Counted from the first letter of the stretch, positions 18,240 to 27,494 are shown. The stretch: DNA of 64,000 bases from an uncultured Desulfobulbus sp. (GCF_963664075.1 NZ_OY760916.1:1089501-1153500); one strand, 5' to 3'. Made by a program: numbers and translations. The notes: a model not told the origin generated them from the sequence alone.

Positions 18240-19490
18240 TCACCGTACAAGGGGCAAATCACTCCAACGAGTTGTATAGGCCGGTGACAGGCTCTCTCGC
18301 CGCATCGCCCAGTGTTGATGCCCGCTTGAGGTGGCGAAGCGGACCGATCCTACCCGGTTGTTGATGGTGTCGATGGCTTCCATGACCCTGGAGTTATCCC
18401 GCTGTGGCTTCTCAAACAATCTAAATTGCATCTGCTTGCTTCTTGAGAAATCACCGAGAATGACGCCGCCTTTATTGTATTCATACCCGTCGCGCCAGAT
18501 CCTCTCTAACAACTGCTGGGCCAACTTGATAAATTGATAATTGTCGCTGCAGTGGTATGTCAGTTTTCCGGTGGCCTGGTTGGCGTAGCGGCTGGATGCA
18601 TCTTCTAAAAAGCGGCTCGTCTGGATAAAAACCGTCAGGGCCCGTGCATATTGCCCACCACTTCGCAGCTTCGCGCAAGCCCTCTCCGTAAATTCAGAGA
18701 TCGCCTGACGCATCGCAACCTGTGATGTGATTCGCTCACCAAAGGATCTGGAGGTGACTATCTGTTGTTTGGGGGACGGCTGGGCCTCAAGTTCAATGCA
18801 GGGGATCCCCCTGAGTTCCGATACCGTACGTGCCAAAACAACACTGAATCGTCGCCGGATATCTTGGATATCCGCATCTCTTAACTGTAGAGCGGTCTTG
18901 ATACCAAGCCCATTCAAGGTTTTTGTTGTTCGCCGACCGACTCCCCATATTTCACCAACCGGTGTGATCGACATCAGCTTGTGCTGTCGCTTGCTGTCGC
19001 GTAGATCAACTACACCACCTGTACCCGGAAATTTTTTGGCACCATAGTTGGCCAACTTTGCAAGTGTCTTGGTTGGAGCCATGCCAACAGCGACAGTGAT
19101 GCCGGTCCATTGTTTGATGGTCGTCCGCACCATGCTGCCAAACGCAATTAAATCTTGTATGCCTCGAACGTCCACAAAGGCTTCGTCGATTGAATAAATT
19201 TCAAGCCCAGGGCTCAGTGATCTGAGAATGCGCATAACCCGGTGCGACATATCCGCATACAAGGTGTAGTTGGAGGAGAAAACAGCAATCTGATGTTCGG
19301 CAATCTCGTTTTTGACCTGGAACACCGGCACGCCCATCTTGATTGTGCCCAGTGCCTTGACCTCAGCAGACCGGGCCACGACACACCCGTCATTGTTGGA
19401 GAGCACAACGATCGGTTTGCCTCGAAGATCCGGACGGAAGACCGATTCGCAGGTTGCATAGAAGTTGTTGCAATCAACCAGTGCAAACAT
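18240..19490 (-). CDS. umuC: DNA polymerase V catalytic subunit UmuC (copy 2, intact)
   Basis: A 416-residue Y-family translesion polymerase. MFALVDCNNFYATCESVFRP carries the first catalytic Asp (residue 6), and YSIDEAFVDVRG the catalytic Asp-Glu pair near residue 100. The thumb (GEIWGVGRRTTKTLNGLGI), the little-finger domain and the C-terminal UmuC-specific block (SFGERITSQVAMRQAISEFT to the end) are all present, so it is full length. It begins 2 bp after the stop of umuD copy 2, in the usual umuDC operon. It is the only working umuC in the window. Confidence 0.95.
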   Translation of the reverse strand: MFALVDCNNFYATCESVFRPDLRGKPIVVLSNNDGCVVARSAEVKALGTIKMGVPVFQVKNEIAEHQIAVFSSNYTLYADMSHRVMRILRSLSPGLEIYSIDEAFVDVRGIQDLIAFGSMVRTTIKQWTGITVAVGMAPTKTLAKLANYGAKKFPGTGGVVDLRDSKRQHKLMSITPVGEIWGVGRRTTKTLNGLGIKTALQLRDADIQDIRRRFSVVLARTVSELRGIPCIELEAQPSPKQQIVTSRSFGERITSQVAMRQAISEFTERACAKLRSGGQYARALTVFIQTSRFLEDASSRYANQATGKLTYHCSDNYQFIKLAQQLLERIWRDGYEYNKGGVILGDFSRSKQMQFRLFEKPQRDNSRVMEAIDTINNRVGSVRFATSSGHQHWAMRRESLSPAYTTRWSDLPLVR

Positions 19491-19492
19491 AG

Positions 19493-19921
19493 TTATTTTC
19501 CAAAAACACGGACCAGGCCTTTCACCCGACCGAAAATCTCAAACTCATCCTCCTCAGCAAGCTCGATGACTGAATATGCCGGGTTATGAGGAATCAGGCG
19601 GACCTTGGGAAACAACGAGAGTTCTTTCACCGTCAATTCACCATTGATCAGGGCAATGACGATAGAACCGTTATGCGCCTCCTCGGAGCGATCAACAGAG
19701 AGGATGTCACCATGGTGGATCCCCGCATTGATCATAGAGTCACCGTTGACACGAACAAAAAAGGTGGCCGGTGGATTGGTGACCAGGAGTTCGTTGAGAT
19801 CGAGTGCCTGGTCGACATAATCTTCAGCCGGTGACGGGAAGCCGGCAGCTATCGAATAGAGCACAAGCGGTATCTCAATTTGGCTGCATTCAGCGGGTCT
19901 TGCCAACAATTCGGTTTTCAT
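19493..19921 (-). CDS. umuD: UmuD-like SOS protease/polymerase V subunit (copy 2)
   Basis: A 142-residue S24-family protein, MKTELLARPAECSQIEIPLV onward, with cleavage site SIAAGFPSPAEDY, catalytic Ser in VNGDSMINAGIHHGD and Lys in GELTVKEL. The ATG has GAGGA about 9 bases upstream. With the umuC that follows it makes a complete polymerase V operon. Differences from copy 1 are mostly conservative, which suggests both have been under selection after duplication or were acquired separately from related sources. Confidence 0.95.
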   Translation of the reverse strand: MKTELLARPAECSQIEIPLVLYSIAAGFPSPAEDYVDQALDLNELLVTNPPATFFVRVNGDSMINAGIHHGDILSVDRSEEAHNGSIVIALINGELTVKELSLFPKVRLIPHNPAYSVIELAEEDEFEIFGRVKGLVRVFGK

Positions 19922-19961
19922 ACAGAGGGATCCTCAAAGCATCTTTCGTAAGTTTTCTCTT

Positions 19962-19983
19962 AAATGTACAGTAAATGTACTAC
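19962..19983 (-). promoter_or_regulatory. Putative SOS operator upstream of umuD copy 2
   Basis: AAATGTACAGTAAATGTACT is almost identical to 15172-15190 and at the same distance from the umuD start. The two GTAC half-sites are 11 bp apart. The remaining 19984-20336 holds no gene I can support; a 51-codon minus-strand ORF (20139-20294) is noted under rejected items. Confidence 0.4.
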
Positions 19984-20336
19984 GAAAGTAAAGTGGAGTA
20001 TTGCTGGTTCAGATAGAGCTTTTTGCGTCAATCAGCTTTGAAGAATTTCCTACTTTTATCGACTACCCAAGTTATCAGCCTGTTCGAGCTTATTTGATTT
20101 TCCTATTTTTTTGAGTAGGCCATATGATATGGGGAATTTCACCGGCCGTCTTGTTCCGCCAAGGGAAATTGCGACCGCACAGGTTTCGAGAATCTCATCA
20201 ATCGTTGCCCCAGGTTGATGGCTTCTTCTGTCTGGTAAAGCATGATTGGGCTCAGGTTCCCCTTGGTCAACAAGGAGAGGTTGTTACGGTCCATGGGCAG
20301 TTTATTGACCAGGGATTGGGGCTTGTTCTTTGAGGA

Positions 20337-21044
20337 TTACATTATCCGGTTTAAGCGAGAGTCCTGCAGTGTATAACACTGGTCGGCAATACGCTGTACC
20401 TGATCCTGGTAATGGCTGACCATAAGAATAGTGGTCGAGCTTCGTAACTCCTGCAGCAACTCCTCGATACGCAGGCAGCCCTGCTGATCAAGCGAGGAGG
20501 TCGGTTCATCCAAAAGCAGAATCTCCGGTTCCAGCATCAGGCTTCGGGCTATGCATAAGCGTTGTTGCTGTCCACCCGAAAGCTGGGTGGCGCTTGCTTG
20601 AAGTCGATCTCTCACCTCATCAAAGAGATGAACCTTACGCAGCATCTCTTCACTTTTAGCAGCGATCCGTTGCCGGTCTTTGATCTGCATGAGCCGCATG
20701 GGAAAGGCGAGATTTTGAGCGATCGACATGGGCAGCGGATTTGGCGTCTGAAAGACCATGCCCACTTTGCGACGTAGCCTGTCCAGTGGGTAGCCATCGT
20801 GGTAGATGTCGACCATTTTGCCATCAAGGCGCAGTTTGACCTGGCCTTCGATATGTCCCTCTCCCTGTTCTTCCCAGAGCCTGTTCAACAGAGAAAGCAG
20901 TGTCGATTTACCAATACCGGAAGGGCCGGTGATGGCGATGATATGTTGTGCGGGGAGCTCAAGGTCGACTCCTTCAAGAATGGGTGCTCCACCATAGCGA
21001 AAGCTGAGCTGGTGGGTGGAGACTGCAGGTATACTTGGCGTCAT
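20337..21044 (-). CDS. pstB: Phosphate ABC transporter ATPase PstB
   Basis: ATP-binding subunit that drives phosphate import through PstA-PstC. Walker A GPSGIGKSTLLSLL, the signature LSGGQQQRLCIARSLM, Walker B ILLLDEPTSSLD and the H-loop SHYQDQ are all present. The ATG at 21044 gives about 235 residues, the usual family length minus a few; a TTG at 21092 would overlap pstA by 38 bp and adds sequence that does not look like PstB. Last gene of pstSCAB; no phoU, phoB or phoR follows in the window. Confidence 0.92.
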   Translation of the reverse strand: MTPSIPAVSTHQLSFRYGGAPILEGVDLELPAQHIIAITGPSGIGKSTLLSLLNRLWEEQGEGHIEGQVKLRLDGKMVDIYHDGYPLDRLRRKVGMVFQTPNPLPMSIAQNLAFPMRLMQIKDRQRIAAKSEEMLRKVHLFDEVRDRLQASATQLSGGQQQRLCIARSLMLEPEILLLDEPTSSLDQQGCLRIEELLQELRSSTTILMVSHYQDQVQRIADQCYTLQDSRLNRIM

Positions 21045-21054
21045 GTTTTTTATT

Positions 21055-21930
21055 CTAGCGTTGCCAGCGGCGTGAACAACCTCGTTCAACAAAAAGAGCG
21101 AGCAGGAAAATCAGCCCGCAGAGCGCAAAGAGGACAATGGCTGCGCCAAAACCTCGCTGGAGCTCTGCCGCGTCCGTGTACTGGGAAGAAATATAGTAGA
21201 TGTAAAAGGGCAAGGCCTCATACTGGTCAAGTATGGAGCGGAACATGCCCGCCGAGGCGACGGCTCCGGTGAGCATAATGACCGCTGTATCCTCAGCCGC
21301 TCGGCCAATGGCAAGAATGATTCCTCCAATCAGGTCCTGGGTGCGAGAGGGGAGCAGAATCAAGAAAATATTTTGCAGCTTGCTCGCCCCCAATGCTGGT
21401 CCGGTGATGCGCAGACTGTGCGGGATGGAGTTGAGCGCTGTCTGTGTTGTTCGTACAAGGTAAGGAAGGATGAGAAAGGCCAGAGCCAGGGCGGAAAGCA
21501 GCATGCAGGGCCCAATACGTCCTGGAAAAATTCGGTGCAGTAGAATGGAGAGGGAAAAACCTGCAAGACCAATAACGATTGAGGGTAATCCTGCGATAAT
21601 ATCAAAAAGCAGGCCAAGAATTTTTTGCTCCGTAGCCGAGGCATATTCAGAGAGATAGATACCGCCACAGATGCCAGGGATCAGGGCCAATGCCAAGGCA
21701 AGTACAACCAGCATGGCCGTACCACAGAGCGCTGGAAAGAGACCATCAAAAACCTGGCGTTTCCCCATGAGCGCATCGATAACCGGGACGTTATCAAAAA
21801 TCAATGCAAGGCTCAGGCTGCTGCCGCCCCGAACCAGCAGGTAACCAATAACCAGCACAAGTAGAGCCAAAGGTAGCAGGCCGAAGATCCAGAAAAGCAG
21901 GGACAGACCACGTTCAGTTGTTCGGTTCAT
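21055..21930 (-). CDS. pstA: Phosphate ABC transporter permease PstA
   Basis: A 291-residue inner-membrane permease with six predicted helices. The binding-protein-dependent transport (EAA) region is seen in RTTQTALNSIPHSLRITGPA and GASKLQNIFLILLPS, which contacts PstB, and GLPSIVIGLAGFS is the typical PstA loop. Its start overlaps the pstC stop (ATGA), so the two permeases are translationally coupled as expected for a heterodimer. Confidence 0.94.
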   Translation of the reverse strand: MNRTTERGLSLLFWIFGLLPLALLVLVIGYLLVRGGSSLSLALIFDNVPVIDALMGKRQVFDGLFPALCGTAMLVVLALALALIPGICGGIYLSEYASATEQKILGLLFDIIAGLPSIVIGLAGFSLSILLHRIFPGRIGPCMLLSALALAFLILPYLVRTTQTALNSIPHSLRITGPALGASKLQNIFLILLPSRTQDLIGGIILAIGRAAEDTAVIMLTGAVASAGMFRSILDQYEALPFYIYYISSQYTDAAELQRGFGAAIVLFALCGLIFLLALFVERGCSRRWQR

Positions 21931-22817
21931 TCTTTTCTCGCCTTGGGCATTGCTTGTGCTCCTCCTCGTTGGTTTCCCACACGCTCCAGCACTCTGATGG
22001 AAAGGGTGAGGCAGACGGTAAAAAAGGAGAGCATCAACCCGCAGGCAAAGATGGTGGTGAACTCCATGGAGGAAAAATCCGCGGCGATGACCAGAGCGAT
22101 ATGTCCCGTCAGGGTACGTCCCGACTGGGCAACCGACTCGGGCAGGGCAACACTGTTACCCGCGAGCATAAGGGATATCAGGGTATCTCCCATGGCGCGG
22201 CCAAGGCCAAGGATCAGGCCGATGAGTAGGGACGGATAAGCCTGGGGCAGCAGCAGATAGAGAAGCTTCTGCATGGGCCGAGCGCCAAGGCTCTCCACTG
22301 CTCTGGTGTACGAGCGCGGTACGGATTGGAGCCCATTGACAAAGAAGATGATCATGGTTGGGGCAATGAGTACAGCCAGGACCAACGATGCCGTCAGGAT
22401 GGAAAAGCCGGAACCGTAGATGAGATACTCCCGCATAAAAGGAACCAGCAGGAACACGGCCACAAATCCGTAGACCACTGTGGGAACACCGGCCATGAAG
22501 CGTATGGTCGTAAAGAGGACGCGACGCAGAGGACGGGGGGCAAGCACTTCGGTAAGGCAGGCCGTGGCAATACTCATCGGCAGGCTAAAGAGCAGGGCAA
22601 GAAAGGTGATACGCAGGCTACCCAGCATCATCGGCAGGATGCCATAGCCCTGGTCGCGTGGATTCCAGTAGGTGGAAAAGAGCACTGAAAGGCGACCATT
22701 TTCCACAAGTGGCCAGCCGAGAATGGCCATCATAAGCAAAATGGCAATGAGCAGGAATCCACTGCCCATTGCCATGGCCCGACAAAAGAACGCAAAGTTT
22801 TTTTCGCGATCAAACAC
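21927..22817 (-). CDS. pstC: Phosphate ABC transporter permease PstC
   Basis: A 296-residue permease, partner of PstA. Transmembrane helices are obvious (LLIAILLMMAILGWPL at the start), the loop GVPTVVYGFVAVFLLVPFM is characteristic of PstC, and the EAA region is VPRSYTRAVESLGARPMQKL. The start at 22817 is a GTG; a GGAG element is rather far (13 bases) upstream. It lies 32 bp after pstS. Confidence 0.93.
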   Translation of the reverse strand: MFDREKNFAFFCRAMAMGSGFLLIAILLMMAILGWPLVENGRLSVLFSTYWNPRDQGYGILPMMLGSLRITFLALLFSLPMSIATACLTEVLAPRPLRRVLFTTIRFMAGVPTVVYGFVAVFLLVPFMREYLIYGSGFSILTASLVLAVLIAPTMIIFFVNGLQSVPRSYTRAVESLGARPMQKLLYLLLPQAYPSLLIGLILGLGRAMGDTLISLMLAGNSVALPESVAQSGRTLTGHIALVIAADFSSMEFTTIFACGLMLSFFTVCLTLSIRVLERVGNQRGGAQAMPKARKE

Positions 22818-22849
22818 GATGGAAGAAATACTCCTGGTGACTCAGGCCG

Positions 22850-23677
22850 TCATTTGACAGCCACAAAACCTTTGGCCTTGACCAGCTCCTGACCGGTGGG
22901 GCTGAAGATAAAATCGATAAAGAGTTTCCCCAGCCCTTGAGCCTCACCCTTGGTCAGCGAATAGAGACCACGGGAAACTTTGAAGGCACCACTTTTCACA
23001 TTTTCCAGACTGGGAGCAACTCCGTCGAGGATAACCGGGGCAACAGATGCATCAATGTGGCCAACCGAAACAAAGCCAATACCATACGGGTCACCGGCGA
23101 TAGCGGTCTTCATGGCGCCGTTTGAGGCGACGACATTGGCCTTGGGGGAAACCGCTGCTTTCAGCAGCCCCTTTTTCCAAAAAACAGAGCGGGTACCGCT
23201 GGCTGCGTCACGGTCGTACAAGTTGATGGCGCGATCTGCTCCGCCCAGCTCTTTCCAGTTGCTGATTTTGCCTGAGAAGATGTCCTGCAGCTGGGCCGTG
23301 GTCAGTTTGGTCACCGGGTTTTTGGGATTGACCACCACGCCGACACCGTCAACAGCCCATTTGTACATGACAAGCCCGTAGGTTGCCACTTCCTTTTCCG
23401 TCGCCTTGCGACCGGCGTTCCCAATATCGATAAGGCCCTCACCGACCTGTTTGATCCCCACTCCGGAACCACCACCGGCGATGGTGATGCGAATATTCGG
23501 ATTTGCCTGCATGATGAGTTTGGCTGCCTCCTTCATCACGGGGATATGGGCGGTTCCACCGGCAATTTTAAGGGTACCGTTTTGAGATGTAAAGGCATCG
23601 AGGTCACCTGCGTGGGCGGAAAGGGCAAGCGTACAGACAAAAAGCGTTGAGAGGATAATTCTATAAAATTTGGTCAT
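22850..23677 (-). CDS. pstS: Periplasmic phosphate-binding protein PstS
   Basis: A 275-residue binding protein that delivers phosphate to PstCA. A signal peptide (ILSTLFVCTLALSAHA, cleavage after AHA-GD) is followed by the phosphate-site segments: GGTAHIPVM, AGGGSGVGIKQVGEGLIDIG and RDAASGTRSVFW (the SGTR loop). The ATG has AAGGAGA at ideal distance. As first gene of the operon its promoter should lie in 23678-24188. Such operons are normally under PhoB control, but I cannot point to a convincing Pho box. Confidence 0.94.
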   Translation of the reverse strand: MTKFYRIILSTLFVCTLALSAHAGDLDAFTSQNGTLKIAGGTAHIPVMKEAAKLIMQANPNIRITIAGGGSGVGIKQVGEGLIDIGNAGRKATEKEVATYGLVMYKWAVDGVGVVVNPKNPVTKLTTAQLQDIFSGKISNWKELGGADRAINLYDRDAASGTRSVFWKKGLLKAAVSPKANVVASNGAMKTAIAGDPYGIGFVSVGHIDASVAPVILDGVAPSLENVKSGAFKVSRGLYSLTKGEAQGLGKLFIDFIFSPTGQELVKAKGFVAVK

Positions 23678-23704
23678 GGTTTCTCCTTAGTCAAATGTGA
23701 TGGC

Positions 23705-23900
23705 ATCGTAAAAAGTTAAAAGACAAAATCTGGGCTCAAAAAATTCAATATGTTACGAAGCTCGGAACGTCGTTCTCGGGGCTTTTTACGAGAACGACAA
23801 ATGTGACAACCTCGTAAAAAATGAATTGCTGAAAAACACCCATCGTGAAATCAGCAGGTTACGAAGCTCGAAACGTCGTTTTTTACGAGAACGGCAAATG
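23705..23900 (+). repeat. Duplicated palindromic repeat upstream of pstS
   Basis: GTTACGAAGCTCGGAACGTC...TTTTTACGAGAACGACAAATG at 23752-23803 recurs with small changes at 23858-23900. TCGTAAAAAGT (23707) and CTTTTTACGA (23782) are inverted. The form is that of a dispersed palindromic element sitting where the pst promoter should be. The rest of 23678-24188 (510 bp) contains no gene I can support. Confidence 0.7.
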
Positions 23901-24188
23901 TATTTAGTCAACGTGTAATGATATGATTCAGCATGAATATGTGTAAGGGATCTCAAGAGAGTTCAAGATAATAAATGGATTGCTTGAATAGCACAGCACG
24001 GCAGGAGAAGCAAATCGGTTCTATCTGTAGCTTTGCAAGGAGCGATAGGAAATTGAAATAGGGGGCTTTGCGGCTGGATCCGTGCAGATACCCGCAAGGG
24101 ATCACGGAGAACTGGAGCTGGGTCTATTCCGGCATGGTGCAAAAGCAGTGTTGAGAGCCGGGGGGCGAGGGCTCATATAAGCTCTCCG

Positions 24189-25241
24189 CTACACCTGCAA
24201 CACCGGTTCAGCAGAAGGCTTGGAAAAATAATACCCTTGGACAAAATCAATCCCCTTTTCTTGTAACCAGGAAAATTCTTCAGCTGTTTCTACCCCTTCA
24301 GCAAGGATAGAGGTCCCCACCTCTTTGGCCATGGCAATCAGGGCTTTCACCACTGTTTGCTTCACCTCGTTTTTGTGGACATCCCGGATGAGGTCCATGT
24401 CGATTTTGACAATGTCCGGGTGGAGTGTGACAAATAAACTCAGGGAAGAGTAGCCGTTGCCCATGTCATCAAGTGCAGTTCGAAAACCTTTTTCCTTGTA
24501 AAAACGGAGTATTTTTATGAGGTGTTGGGTGTCTGTTACTTTTTCGGTTTCCACGACTTCAAACACGATGGAGAGCGGGTCATAGTTAAGTTTTTTGCTC
24601 CAGCGGACGGTGTCTTGGAGGCAGTAGACAGGGTTATAAATCGCGGAGGGGAGAAAATTGACAAAGATATTGCGTTGTATTTTCTTCTGCGCGGCTATTC
24701 TAATAGAGGCTTCCCTGCATTGGCGGTCAAGATTGAAGAGCAGGTCTGTTTTTTTGGCTGTTTCGAACATGACCAGGGGGCTTTGGAGGTCGCCATTTTC
24801 TTTCACCCCACGAGCGAGACACTCGTAGGCATATATGGACATATCAGCAACCCTGACAATGGGCTGGAAGAGAACGGTAATGGTATTGTTCTCGAGAATC
24901 CAGATTAAATCTTCAGCATTGTAAAGCGTGTACCATGACTCCAGGGTTCGCGTGGTTGCAAATTTCCCAAAATCGAGAACTTCTCCCTCTACCAGAGGAA
25001 GTAAATGTATATTCGCTTTTTCGATTGCAGAAATTGAACGTTCTGCGCCAATAGAGCGGATGAATACGGCATAATCATCTACATGAACCTGTATGTAGCT
25101 GCTGATTCTCTTAAATGAAATTTCAGTAGCGTCAAATATCTCGGCGAGTTTATCCAACATATACACATGAGAGGCACTGACAAATACCAGGCAGGGACCC
25201 TGCAAAAGGTCCGGGGTTGTGGTGCATTTCTCACATTTCAT
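24189..25241 (-). CDS. EAL-domain cyclic di-GMP phosphodiesterase
   Basis: A 350-residue protein. Residues 1-110 are an unassigned N-terminal domain, starting MKCEKCTTTPDLLQGPC with three close cysteines. The EAL domain (about 115-345) keeps all the catalytic residues: Glu in YECLARG (ECL in place of EAL), Asn in NIFVNFLPS, Glu in VFEVVETE, the Asp pair in ALDDMGNGYSSL, Lys in IVKIDM, Glu in LAEGVET and Gln in VQGYYF. It should therefore hydrolyse cyclic di-GMP. The ATG at 25241 has AAGGAGG just upstream and is preferred to the TTG at 25274. No membrane segment is present; the N-terminal domain is presumably sensory. Confidence 0.9.
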   Translation of the reverse strand: MKCEKCTTTPDLLQGPCLVFVSASHVYMLDKLAEIFDATEISFKRISSYIQVHVDDYAVFIRSIGAERSISAIEKANIHLLPLVEGEVLDFGKFATTRTLESWYTLYNAEDLIWILENNTITVLFQPIVRVADMSIYAYECLARGVKENGDLQSPLVMFETAKKTDLLFNLDRQCREASIRIAAQKKIQRNIFVNFLPSAIYNPVYCLQDTVRWSKKLNYDPLSIVFEVVETEKVTDTQHLIKILRFYKEKGFRTALDDMGNGYSSLSLFVTLHPDIVKIDMDLIRDVHKNEVKQTVVKALIAMAKEVGTSILAEGVETAEEFSWLQEKGIDFVQGYYFSKPSAEPVLQV

Positions 25242-25425
25242 CGATTCCTCCTTGATCGGTTTGACCTTGCTCAACGCTGCACAACTCTATGTATTTTGTA
25301 TCATAGGTGCGGCTCTTGTGAAAAGATCTGAATAGGATGCAGTGAAATAGGGAATCCTGCTGGTCTTATGCACTCATGTGTTCAACTGTTTTTGATGTCG
25401 TGCGGCGTGCGTTATGCTGTTTATC

Positions 25426-26559
25426 TTACTCAGGGGTGATTCGAAGCAACCGACCGTTGTGCCCATCTTCAAGCACCCAGATGGCACCTTGTGGTCCTTG
25501 CTCGACTTCACGGATCCGTTTCCCCATGGAAAAACGTTCTGCTTCCTTTGCCTGGCTCCCTGTGATCTTGATGCGGACTAATGCCTTGGAGCGCAGACCG
25601 CCAAGCAGGGCATTTCCCTTCCAAGCTGGAAACATCGTCCCATGGTAAATGATCAGGCCGGAAGGGGCCACTGTGGGAACCCAATAGAGTTCGGGGGCAT
25701 TGAATTCCGGCTGAGTATCATGATCGGGTATTGGAATCCCCGAATACTGATCCCCCCAGGAAACCACCGGCCAACCGTAATTATCTCCGCCGATGGTCAA
25801 GTTGAGTTCATCCCCATCCCTGGGGCCCATTTCATGTGTCCATAGTCGTCCTTGACGATCAAAGGCAATACCAAGAAGGTTGCGATGTCCCAGAGACCAA
25901 AAGGTTTTGGCGAGTTCGCCTTTATCCTGAAACGGATTGTCCGGGGGGACTGAGCCATCTCCATTGAGCCTGATAACCTTCCCCAGATTTTGTGTCCAAC
26001 TTTGTGCTGGTGCCTGTTTTTGCCGATCACCGGAGGTGATGAAGAGATGACCGTCCGCACTGAAGGCCAATCGGTGGGAGTAATGGCCAGAGCCAAAGAC
26101 TTTGGGAGTTTGCCGCCAGAGTACTTGTTGCTCTTCTAATCTGGGATCGTTTGCCGTGGGGAGGAATCGGGCTCGGGCTACAACTGCCCCTCGTTTTCCA
26201 AATATATCTTGTTCCGCGTAGGAAAAATATATCCAATGATTTTCCTTAAACTGGGGATGAAGGATTATATCCCCCAGTCCGCCCTGGCCGCCATAAGCAA
26301 CATCAGGCAGACCACTCACGGCAATGTGTGCGTTTTTTTTGACATCAACAAGGAGTAATGCCCCTTTTTTTTCGGTGACGAGTAGATCCCCGCTGGGAAG
26401 AAAGGTCATTGCCCAAGGTTCATTGAAGGTATCGACGGACTGAGTACGTATCTTGGACCCATCGGTACCAGTAATAACATTGACAGCGGATTCACTGATG
26501 CCACTGCTGGCAAAGAGGACGCCTAGAATAAAGGAGGAGAATAAAAGTGGGTATTTCAT
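25426..26559 (-). CDS. Periplasmic PQQ-type aldose/sugar dehydrogenase (YliI/Asd family)
   Basis: A 377-residue six-bladed beta-propeller with signal peptide ([20 protein letters not shown]). Family blocks are clear: [35 protein letters not shown], the active-site His in [20 protein letters not shown], and [20 protein letters not shown]. It oxidises aldose sugars with pyrroloquinoline quinone and calcium. The ATG has AGGAG upstream. No PQQ biosynthesis genes are near, so cofactor supply would come from elsewhere. Confidence 0.9.
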   Translation of the reverse strand: MKYPLLFSSFILGVLFASSGISESAVNVITGTDGSKIRTQSVDTFNEPWAMTFLPSGDLLVTEKKGALLLVDVKKNAHIAVSGLPDVAYGGQGGLGDIILHPQFKENHWIYFSYAEQDIFGKRGAVVARARFLPTANDPRLEEQQVLWRQTPKVFGSGHYSHRLAFSADGHLFITSGDRQKQAPAQSWTQNLGKVIRLNGDGSVPPDNPFQDKGELAKTFWSLGHRNLLGIAFDRQGRLWTHEMGPRDGDELNLTIGGDNYGWPVVSWGDQYSGIPIPDHDTQPEFNAPELYWVPTVAPSGLIIYHGTMFPAWKGNALLGGLRSKALVRIKITGSQAKEAERFSMGKRIREVEQGPQGAIWVLEDGHNGRLLRITPE

Positions 26560-26614
26560 AACGTTGCTCCTGCTCGTTTAATTAAGACTTGTGCCCACAT
26601 TTTTCTATACCAGG

Positions 26615-27112
26615 TCAATAACGGAAGAGCAGGATAAGCAGCAAGATCGTCGTCAGGATTGCACAGAGGGTCCTGATTGTGTTCCACCGAAGCCAACGGG
26701 AGGTAAATGCTGCCTTGATGTTCAAAAGTTCTGAGCTGGACAGTGTTTCCAGGGCAAGAGTTTGTAATCTATTATTTAAGGGAACGTTTATCGTCATTGT
26801 CGGGACTTGAACCCCAAGAAGATAGACCGTGCAGGCTAGAACAAGAAGCGCCAGTTCGATACCCTCCACTTGGAAGAAAGCAAGCAGTGTGGAGATTGGA
26901 AGTATAATCGCAGAGCCAAGCCAGACGCCGACGAAGATCGGTTGGTTCCTCTGTATAATTCCATCTATGGCTTGAAAAGCCTGTAAAAAGGCGCGGTCTC
27001 CCAGATTTTGGAGACCTGGCATAACGACAATCGTGAAACTGAAAACAAAACCTGCCACCAGGGAGCAGAGTAGGGTGGAAAGCACAATTGCATATTCAAA
27101 AAGAAACGCCAT
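26615..27112 (-). CDS. DUF1772 membrane protein
   Basis: A 165-residue protein with four predicted transmembrane helices (1-30, 58-78, 84-105, 142-163). It matches the DUF1772/anthrone-oxygenase-like pattern: SFTIVVMPGLQNLGDRAFLQ, AFQAIDGIIQRNQPIF, and a central VPTMTINVPLNNRLQ segment. Some fungal relatives take part in polyketide oxidation, but the bacterial function is unknown. The ATG follows GGAGG. It may be co-transcribed with the cupin upstream. Confidence 0.8.
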   Translation of the reverse strand: MAFLFEYAIVLSTLLCSLVAGFVFSFTIVVMPGLQNLGDRAFLQAFQAIDGIIQRNQPIFVGVWLGSAIILPISTLLAFFQVEGIELALLVLACTVYLLGVQVPTMTINVPLNNRLQTLALETLSSSELLNIKAAFTSRWLRWNTIRTLCAILTTILLLILLFRY

Positions 27113-27158
27113 GGAAACCTCCGTCCTGCATTGCTTACCTCATTGTTTTCAGAAAACC

Positions 27159-27431
27159 TCAGCACAACTTTTTTTCAGGGTCTTCTAGATTTACCTGTTC
27201 CCAGCGATCGGCAAGATGAATATCCGTTGTCTCCAGTCTCCCAGGCCCAACATTATGGAATTTATGAGGAATGTTGGCCGGACCAAGTACAATATCACCT
27301 GCCTCTGCCTCGATTTTGCTTTCTCCAATGGTAAAAAGGGCTTTTCCCTCACGGATAATAAAAATTTCATCATAGGTATGGACATGCCAGCTGGGGCCTA
27401 CGCCTGATTCTTCGGTTGTAAAAAAGAGCAC
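27159..27431 (-). CDS. Single-domain cupin protein
   Basis: At least 90 residues. The cupin motif 1 is GPSWHVHTYDEIFIIREGKA with metal ligands His-x-His and Glu, and motif 2 is AGDIVLGPANIPHKFHNVG with the final His. The listed start is a GTG, but the reading frame is open back to the stop of the preceding gene (27495) and that part (LWKGFFQGKDIGTEVTV) looks like the proper N-terminus of the family. No ATG exists there, so the true start is unclear: a CTG or ATA, or the GTG. Substrate unknown. Confidence 0.75.
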   Translation of the reverse strand: MLFFTTEESGVGPSWHVHTYDEIFIIREGKALFTIGESKIEAEAGDIVLGPANIPHKFHNVGPGRLETTDIHLADRWEQVNLEDPEKKLC

Positions 27432-27494
27432 GGTTACCTCTGTGCCGATATCCTTCCCCTGAAAAAATCCTTTCCACAGCCGGGAATCTGATAT

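Noticed and set aside
20139..20294. 51-codon minus-strand ORF after pstB (MDRNNLSLLTKGNLSPIMLY onward)
   Set aside because: It is in the pstB frame after its stop and looks mildly protein-like, but has no ribosome site and no family I recognise. A remnant is possible but not supported.
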